Positions 58,446-64,000 of a stretch of DNA of 64,000 nt are shown piece after piece (positions within the stretch are counted from its first letter, which is position 1; each line of letters starts with the position of its first letter). The stretch is from Azospirillum doebereinerae. GTDB lineage: Bacteria; Pseudomonadota; Alphaproteobacteria; Azospirillales; Azospirillaceae. Under the pieces are notes generated by a model. That model had not been told where the DNA came from, made no database searches, and worked only from the letters and a program-made list of their open reading frames with translations. A program made the position numbers and the translations under genes. The stretch covers positions 145,348 to 209,347 of the forward strand of contig NZ_RZIJ01000013.1 of assembly GCF_003989665.1 (NCBI RefSeq). The letters are read 5' to 3'.

Positions 58446-60220
58446 GCCGGGACCGCGTCCATGGCCATGCCAGCCCGGACACGCAAAGCCTTCTCCACCC
58501 GAACCAGCACATCCGCCCAGACGCCGGGCCGGCTCTGCCGGAACAGCCGCATGGTGGGGTACCAGGGCGTGTCGTCGCGGCCGAGCATCCAGCGCCAGTC
58601 GGGGGCGTAGGGCAGCAGCACCCAGGTCGGGCGGCCCAGCGCGCCGCACAGATGCGCGACCGACGTGTCGACGCAGAGGATCACGTCCAGGTTGGCGGCG
58701 ATCGCCGCCGTATCGGCGAAATCCCCAATTTCGGGCGACAGGTTGACCAGCCGCATCCCGGCGGGCGGATCGGCGGCCTGCCTCTCTGTCGGGCCCTTCT
58801 GGATCGAGAAGACGGTCACGCCGGGCAGGGCGGCCAGGGGCGCGAAGGCCTCCAGGCCCACCGACCGGTTGCGGTCGTTGCCGTGGCCCGGCGAACCCGC
58901 CCAGACCAGCCCGACCCTCAGCCCAGGGTAACGGCCGAGCCTTTCGGCCCAGGATGCCGCCATCTCGGGCTCCGGATACAGATAAGGCACCGGCGCCGGG
59001 ATCGTCTCAAGGCCGGTCCCGAACAGCAGCGGCAGGCTGAGCAGGGGAACGTGCAGGTCGAACGCGCTCAGTGGGGCGGCGCCGGAAACGACCTCGATGC
59101 CGCCGGGCAGCCGCTTCAGCAGACGCCCGAGATTGGGCTGGACGCCCAGGACCGCCTTTCCGCCGCGCGCCGCGATCATCAGGGCGTAGCGGCAGAACTG
59201 GATGGTGTCCCCCAGCCCCTGCTCGCTGTGCAGCAGGACTCGGCGTCCCCCCAGCGGCTCGCCGTTCCAGCGCGGCTTGGGCAGGTTGGTGAGAACGGGG
59301 ACGTCCTTGCAGCGCAGCCGTCCCTCGTACTCCCGCCAGCCCTCCTCGAACCGGCCGTCGAGCAGCAGCCCGATGCCGAGATTGCGGTGGGCGTCCGGGC
59401 TTTTCGGGTCGGTGCGCAAGGCGCGCCGGTACTGGACGACGGCCTCCTCCAGCCGGTTCTGGCTCTGCCGCGCGTTGCCGAGGTTGTTGTAGCCGGCGGT
59501 AAAACCGGGATCGCAGACGAGCGCGCGGGCGTGGCTGGCCGCCGCCTCGTCCAACCGGCCGAGTTCCTGCAGGGTGATGCCCAGGCTGGTGTGAGCCGCC
59601 GCAAAGCTGGGGTCGCGGGCGGCGGAGCGCCTCTGCCACCGCAACGCCTCGCCGGACCGGCCCAGTTCGCGCAACGCGATGCTCAGGTTGTTGCCGGCGG
59701 AAGGGTGGGCGGGGTCGAGCGCCAGGGCGGTGCCATAAACGGCCGCCGCCTCGGCGTAGCGTTTCCGGTCCTGAAGGCAGTTGGCCAGGCCGTTGCGGGT
59801 CTCCGCCGCGGCGGGTCCCAGGGCGATGGCGCCGCGGTACGTTGTCACAGCCTCGTCGAGACGGCCGAGCACCCTCAGGGAAAAGGCCAGCCCGACCAGC
59901 GGGGCATCGGAGTCGGGGCGCAGGGCGGCGGCCTGACGGTACTGGGCGGCCGCCTCGACGAAGAGCCCGAGATCCTGGAAGACGTTGCCCAGATTGAGGC
60001 GCGCTTCGACCAGTTCCGGATTCTGCGTCAGCGCCTCCCGAATCAGCCGGGCCGCCTCGGCCGGCTGCCGGCGCCGCAACGCGACGCCCATCAGATGCAA
60101 GGCGTCGGGATGGCGGGGCGCCACCTGCAGGATCTGCCCGTAGATGCCCGTTGCGATCTCCAGGCGCCCGTCCTGGTGGTGGCGCACGGCGATGGCGAGG
60201 GCTTCTTGAATCGTTGCCAT
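58442..60220 (-). CDS. TPR protein with GT9 (heptosyltransferase-like) domain, large paralog
   Basis: A 592-residue protein. About eight TPR units (residues 5-300; PRHPDALHLMGVALRRRQPA, RLDEAVTTYRGAIALGPAAA) lead into a GT9-like GT-B domain (HSEQGLGDTIQFCRYALMIA, GLVWAGSPGHGNDRNRS, VDTSVAHLCGALGRPTWVLL) ending TPWYPTMRLFRQSRPGVW. The last blocks match the smaller paralog at 8155-9507. ATG at 60220 is preferred because the TPR begins there; longer in-frame starts exist (to 60409). The N-terminal module is shared with the DUF5672 protein at 22721. Confidence 0.83.
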   Translation of the reverse strand: MATIQEALAIAVRHHQDGRLEIATGIYGQILQVAPRHPDALHLMGVALRRRQPAEAARLIREALTQNPELVEARLNLGNVFQDLGLFVEAAAQYRQAAALRPDSDAPLVGLAFSLRVLGRLDEAVTTYRGAIALGPAAAETRNGLANCLQDRKRYAEAAAVYGTALALDPAHPSAGNNLSIALRELGRSGEALRWQRRSAARDPSFAAAHTSLGITLQELGRLDEAAASHARALVCDPGFTAGYNNLGNARQSQNRLEEAVVQYRRALRTDPKSPDAHRNLGIGLLLDGRFEEGWREYEGRLRCKDVPVLTNLPKPRWNGEPLGGRRVLLHSEQGLGDTIQFCRYALMIAARGGKAVLGVQPNLGRLLKRLPGGIEVVSGAAPLSAFDLHVPLLSLPLLFGTGLETIPAPVPYLYPEPEMAASWAERLGRYPGLRVGLVWAGSPGHGNDRNRSVGLEAFAPLAALPGVTVFSIQKGPTERQAADPPAGMRLVNLSPEIGDFADTAAIAANLDVILCVDTSVAHLCGALGRPTWVLLPYAPDWRWMLGRDDTPWYPTMRLFRQSRPGVWADVLVRVEKALRVRAGMAMDAVPA

Positions 60221-60693
60221 GAAGGTATCCGTCGCTGCCGGTTCTGTCGTCGGACCGATGTGTTGTTTCAAAACCTTAATAAAGTGGCCTTCCATACTCG
60301 GCAAACTCTCCGAAAGGCAAGCCGAATGCCGCCGATCCTTTGCTTTCCACAGGAGGAGCGGAGGTGAATTCCGTGGCCGGAACACCCGCAGACCGGCACC
60401 ACAGCGCATATTTCCAGCACCTGTTGCCGAAAATCCATAGCGATTTAATCATTTGATATCAAAGCTTTATTGAATATTTTGCAGTGCAGCAACAGGCCGA
60501 CGCCAGGAGGGGCCGACCAGGACCCGATGCCACAGCATCGCTCCCGCAAATTCGATTGCACAATGCGTACCTCTTCGGATAGGAAAGGGACGCTGCATCA
60601 GGTCAGACCATGCCCGAATGCTGCCTGCTCGATGGCTGATCAGCGTCCAAGAAGTTTCCGTTCCGGGGTAAAAACGACATGGGGATCAAGTAA
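60221..60693. other. Divergent intergenic region before the giant repeat gene
   Basis: 473 bp without a gene. It holds TTTGATATCAAA (60452-60463), a perfect 12-bp palindrome, embedded in a possible plus-strand promoter (TTGATA at 60453, TATTTT at 60475, 16-bp spacer). From there to the ATG at 60694 is an untranslated leader of about 200 bp. GGGGAT lies about 10 bp before the start codon. Confidence 0.5.
60453..60480 (+). promoter_or_regulatory. Candidate promoter with palindromic operator for the giant repeat gene
   Basis: TTGATA, 16-bp spacer, TATTTT, with the palindrome TTTGATATCAAA covering the -35. A repressor or activator site overlapping the -35 would be a natural control point. Not proven. 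Confidence 0.35.
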
Positions 60694-63600
60694 ATGGCGA
60701 CTATCTTTGTAACCTCGGGTCAGTCCATAACGGCGTCGACTCCTCCGTTGAGCGACACCCTTATCGGCACCACCACGAACGACGCCGCCACCATCAGCAC
60801 GACCGATGGCAGCCTTCTGCTGGTGACGGGCATCGAGACCCTGATCGGTAACGCCATCGGCACTGACGTCGCCACCCTGGGCGGCACTTCCGGCAACACT
60901 ATCCTCGTCGACCTGATTGAGACGTTGACGGGTAGTGCGACTCTGGATGTCGTCGGGACCTTCAGCACGGTCGGCGCCACGATCCTGGTTTCCAGCATCG
61001 AGACCCTGATCGGCAACACCGGCCTCGACGTCTACTCGGTGACCGCCGGCAGCACGATGCTCGTCTCGGCGCTGGAGACCCTGATTGGCGTCGGCAGCTC
61101 GACCGACATCATCACGTTGGGCAGCGCCGGCAGCACCATCGTCGTCGGCGCCCTGGAGACCCTGACCGGCAGCGCCGTCACCGACGTCGTCACGCTCGCG
61201 GCCGGCGGCAACACCTCCGTGGTGTTCTCCGTCGAGACCCTGACCGGCGGCGCCGGCGCCGACACCATCCTGCTCGGCGGCAGCGTCGGCAGCACGATCC
61301 TCGCCTCCAACCTGGAGAGCCTGGTCGGCGGCACCGGCAAGGACGTCGTCACGTTCGCGGCCGGCGGCAACAGCACGGTCGTCGTCGGGATCGAGACCCT
61401 GGTCGGCGGCACCGGCAACGACGCCGTCACCCTGACCAGCGGCGGCACGGTCCTCGTCTCCGCCCTGGAGACCCTGATCGGCGGTGTCGCCACCGTCGAC
61501 ATCGTCACGCTGACCGGCGCCGGCAACACGCTCCTCGTCTCCGCCCTGGAGACCCTGGTCGGCAGCGCCGGCAACGACGTCGTCTCGCTGACCGGCGGCA
61601 GCACCCTGAGCGTGTCCGCGGTCGAGACGCTGATCGGTGCGGGCGCCGGCTTTGACATCGTCACGCTGACCGGCACCGGCAGCACGACCTTCGTCTCGGC
61701 TCTCGAGACCCTGACCGGCACGGCCGGCAGCGACGTCGTCACGCTGGGCACGATCGGCAACACGCTGGCGCTGAACGCCATCGAGACCCTGACCGGCGGC
61801 CTCGGCCTCGATGCCGTCTGGTTCGGCTCCGCCGGCAACACCGTGCTGGTTTCCGGTGTCGAGACCCTGGGCGGCAACGCGGGCACGGACATCGTGTATG
61901 TCGGCTCCGCCGGCAGCACCATGGTCATCGGCTTCGTCGATGTCCTGGTCGGCAGCGACACGGCCATCGACGCCATCGCGCTGACCAACATTGCCGGGCC
62001 CAACACGCTCGTCATCCGCGGCGTGGAGACCCTGGTCGGCGGCAGCACCGCCGTCGATACCATCACGCTGGCCAACACCGGCAACACCCTGCTGGTCGCC
62101 TCCATCGAGACGCTGGTCGGCGGCACCGCCACCGACATCGTTACCCTCGGCGGCACGGCTGGCAACACCCTGCTGATCTCGTCGATCGAGACCTTGACCG
62201 GCAGCAGCGCCACCGACGTCGCGGTTCTCAGCGCCGCCGGCAATACCCTGTTGGCCTCGGGCATTGAGACCATCACGGGCGGGGCGGGCAACGATCTGGT
62301 GTTCCTCGGCACCGCTGGCGGCGCCCTGCTGGTCACCGGCACGGAAATCCTCGTCGGCGGCACGGGCACCGACATCGTCTCGCTGGGCTCCGCCGGCAAT
62401 TCGATCATCGTCCGTGACCTCGAGACCCTGACCGGCGGCGTCGGCACCGATCTGGTCACGCTGGGCAACACCGGCAACACGCTCCTCGTGTCGTCCATCG
62501 AGAGCTTGGTCGGCGGCACCGCCACCGATGCCGTCACGCTCGGCACGCTCGGCAACACCCTGGTCGTCTCGGCGCTCGAGACCCTGACCGGCGGCGTCGG
62601 CACCGACGTCGTCAGCCTCGGCTCGGCCGGCAGCACGCTCGTCGTGTCGGCCCTGGACACCCTGACCGGCGGCGCCGGCACCGACATCATCCGCATCGGC
62701 GTCACCACCGGCAGCAACCTGCTGGCCTCGTCGATCGAGACCCTGGTCGGCAACACCGGCGCCGACATCGTCACCCTCGGCTCCGCCGGCAACACCCTGC
62801 TGGCCCTGGTGCTCGAGACCATCACGGGCGGTGCTGGCACCGACCTGGTGTTCCTCGGCTCGGCCGGCAGCAGCCTGCTGGTCAGCGCCGTCGAACTGCT
62901 GATCGGCGGTACGGGCACCGACGTCGTCACCCTGGGCGGCGCCAACAACACGATCATCGTCCGTGACCTCGAGACCGTCACCGGTTCCGGCGGCATCGAC
63001 ACCGTCACCCTGGGCAACACCGGCAACACGCTGGTCGTGTCGGCCCTGGAGACCCTGGTCGGCGGCACGGGCACCGACGTCGTCGCCATCGGCACCGTCG
63101 GCGGCGCGCTGCTGGTCTCGTCGGTCGAGACCCTGACCGGCAACACCGGCGTCGACACCATCACCCTCGGCTCGGCCGGCAACACCCTGCTGACCTCGGC
63201 GCTCGAGACCATCACGGGCGGTGCGGGCACCGACCTGGTCTTCCTCGGCACCGCTGGCGGCGCCCTGCAGGTCAGCGCCGTCGAGCTGCTGATCGGCAAC
63301 ACCGGCACCGACGTCGTCACGCTGGCCGGCAACGGCAACACGATCGTCGTCCGTGACCTCGAGACTCTGACCGGCTCCGCCGGCAACGATCTGGTCACGC
63401 TGGGCAACACCGGCAACACGCTCGCCGTGTCGGCCCTGGAGACCCTGGTCGGCGGCACGGGCACCGACGCCATCAGCATCAACGTCACCACCGGCAGCAA
63501 CCTGCTGGTCTCGGCGATCGAAACGCTGACCGGCAACACCGGCGCCGACATCGTCACCCTGGGCTCCGCCGGCAACACGCTCGTCGTGTCGGCCCTGGAG

Positions 63601-64000
63601 ACCCTGACCGGCGGCGCCGGCACCGACGTCATCCGCATCGGCGTCACCACCGGCAGCGACCTGCTGGTCTCGTCGGTCGAGACCCTGGTCGGCAACACCG
63701 GTGCCGACATCGTCACCCTCGGCTCGGCCGGAAACACCCTGCTGGCCCTGGCGCTCGAGACCATCACGGGCGGTGCTGGCACCGACCTGGTGTTCCTCGG
63801 CTCCGCCGGCAACAGCCTGCTGGTCAGCGCCGTCGAACTGCTGATCGGCGGTACGGGCACCGACGTCGTCACCCTGGGCGGCGCCAACAACACGATCATC
63901 GTCCGTGACCTCGAGACCGTCACCGGTTCCGGCGGCATCGACACCGTCACCCTGGGCAACACCGGCAACACGCTGGTCGTGTCGGCCCTGGAGACCCTGG
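60694..64000 (+). CDS. Giant 26-residue-repeat protein, probable type I secretion substrate (3' end outside window)
   Basis: 1,102 codons are visible and the frame is still open at the window end. After a short start (MATIFVTSGQSITAS) the protein is a tandem array of about forty units of about 26 residues, with ETLTGGxGTDVVTL followed by GSAGNTLLVSAL as the commonest form. One GGxGxD turn per unit recalls calcium-binding RTX repeats, but spaced as in a beta-solenoid. It is rich in Gly, Thr, Ser, Asp and Val, very poor in Lys and without Cys in the parts read, i.e. acidic. It lacks a Sec signal, as type I substrates do; the export signal would be at the unseen C-terminus. The exporter at 53440-57007 is the likely partner. 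Probably an adhesin or surface-layer-type protein. Confidence 0.85.
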   Translation, partial: MATIFVTSGQSITASTPPLSDTLIGTTTNDAATISTTDGSLLLVTGIETLIGNAIGTDVATLGGTSGNTILVDLIETLTGSATLDVVGTFSTVGATILVSSIETLIGNTGLDVYSVTAGSTMLVSALETLIGVGSSTDIITLGSAGSTIVVGALETLTGSAVTDVVTLAAGGNTSVVFSVETLTGGAGADTILLGGSVGSTILASNLESLVGGTGKDVVTFAAGGNSTVVVGIETLVGGTGNDAVTLTSGGTVLVSALETLIGGVATVDIVTLTGAGNTLLVSALETLVGSAGNDVVSLTGGSTLSVSAVETLIGAGAGFDIVTLTGTGSTTFVSALETLTGTAGSDVVTLGTIGNTLALNAIETLTGGLGLDAVWFGSAGNTVLVSGVETLGGNAGTDIVYVGSAGSTMVIGFVDVLVGSDTAIDAIALTNIAGPNTLVIRGVETLVGGSTAVDTITLANTGNTLLVASIETLVGGTATDIVTLGGTAGNTLLISSIETLTGSSATDVAVLSAAGNTLLASGIETITGGAGNDLVFLGTAGGALLVTGTEILVGGTGTDIVSLGSAGNSIIVRDLETLTGGVGTDLVTLGNTGNTLLVSSIESLVGGTATDAVTLGTLGNTLVVSALETLTGGVGTDVVSLGSAGSTLVVSALDTLTGGAGTDIIRIGVTTGSNLLASSIETLVGNTGADIVTLGSAGNTLLALVLETITGGAGTDLVFLGSAGSSLLVSAVELLIGGTGTDVVTLGGANNTIIVRDLETVTGSGGIDTVTLGNTGNTLVVSALETLVGGTGTDVVAIGTVGGALLVSSVETLTGNTGVDTITLGSAGNTLLTSALETITGGAGTDLVFLGTAGGALQVSAVELLIGNTGTDVVTLAGNGNTIVVRDLETLTGSAGNDLVTLGNTGNTLAVSALETLVGGTGTDAISINVTTGSNLLVSAIETLTGNTGADIVTLGSAGNTLVVSALETLTGGAGTDVIRIGVTTGSDLLVSSVETLVGNTGADIVTLGSAGNTLLALALETITGGAGTDLVFLGSAGNSLLVSAVELLIGGTGTDVVTLGGANNTIIVRDLETVTGSGGIDTVTLGNTGNTLVVSALETL
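60830..64000 (+). repeat. About forty 78-bp tandem coding repeats with a 942-bp higher-order repeat
   Basis: GAGACCCTG or GAGACCATC recurs about every 78 bp (range 75-81, always a multiple of 3). On top of this a longer unit repeats: the block at about 62750-63058 returns almost unchanged at about 63690-64000, offset 942 bp (314 codons, roughly twelve units). The marker GTCCGTGACCTCGAGACC appears four times at alternating intervals of about 550 and 390 bp from 62.4 kb on. Units before 62 kb are more divergent. Confidence 0.9.

Noticed and set aside
61032..63971. A 979-codon open frame on the minus strand across the repeat region
   Set aside because: It is the shadow of the plus-strand repeat gene. 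The plus frame has the repeated ETLxGG units and a proper start at 60694; the minus frame is low-complexity Pro/Val/Ser/Arg.
60694..64000. CRISPR array
   Set aside because: The repeats are about 78 bp, diverged, have no spacers and encode protein in one frame throughout.
1..64000. tRNA or rRNA genes, including a tRNA as integrase target
   Set aside because: No cloverleaf-forming or rRNA-like stretch was recognised in the intergenic regions read; a tRNAscan run would be needed for certainty.

Overview
The window looks like a piece of a GC-rich alphaproteobacterial genome. Azospirillum or a close relative is my best guess, inferred from the high GC content, the abundance of TPR-fused glycosyltransferases, the OxyR/AhpC/AhpF proteins and the ParA-type locus. 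No rRNA or tRNA gene was seen, so the assignment rests on gene style only. The large number of surface-glycan genes and the parA locus would fit a megaplasmid or chromid.

Layout. 1-4.2 kb: the end of an FkbM methyltransferase, then oxyR divergent from ahpC-ahpF (peroxide defence). 4.2-8.1 kb: a scar region with an IS3-family element sitting inside a small gene, a decayed tyrosine recombinase, and two clusters of short direct repeats. 8.1-12.4 kb: a TPR/GT9-like protein, a ParA plus small-partner partition-type pair, a HEPN-motif protein and a conserved hypothetical. 12.4-25.7 kb: TPR-fused fucosyltransferase-like, methyltransferase, O-GlcNAc-transferase-like and DUF5672 proteins, a 997-residue double glycosyltransferase, GDP-fucose synthase, and an SpsF/SpsG pair. 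25.9-36 kb: a lower-GC patch with a glycan-cluster protein and a methyltransferase gene that is cut in two by a complete 8,035-bp Tn3-family transposon. The transposon has 54-bp inverted repeats and a 5-bp target duplication, and it carries a small RHH-like gene, an N6-adenine DNA methylase and a PD-(D/E)XK-like protein, i.e. a candidate anti-phage or restriction module, besides tnpR, res and tnpA. 36-48.5 kb: nucleotide-sugar and glycan genes (glycosyltransferase, cupin, DegT aminotransferase, N-methyltransferase-like, WbqC, NeuB-like synthase, LegB-like dehydratase, PtmE-like guanylyltransferase, radical SAM, SDR and others). 48.6-53 kb: gmhA and two more TPR/OGT proteins. 53.4-60.2 kb: a type I secretion ABC transporter and HlyD adaptor translationally coupled to a Sel1-repeat protein, then a convergent TPR/GT9-like gene. 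60.7-64 kb: the start of a giant secreted-type protein built from about forty 26-residue repeats, running off the window.

How it may fit together (inference). The region makes unusual sugars (fucose, legionaminic/sialic-like and amino/N-methyl sugars), carries many TPR-guided transferases that could place them on proteins, and ends with a type I exporter beside a Thr/Ser/Gly-rich, acidic repeat protein. A glycosylated, type-I-secreted repeat adhesin or surface layer is a coherent reading. Flagellin or LPS glycosylation is an alternative for part of the cluster. The transposon-borne methylase/nuclease module is a separate, recently arrived cargo.
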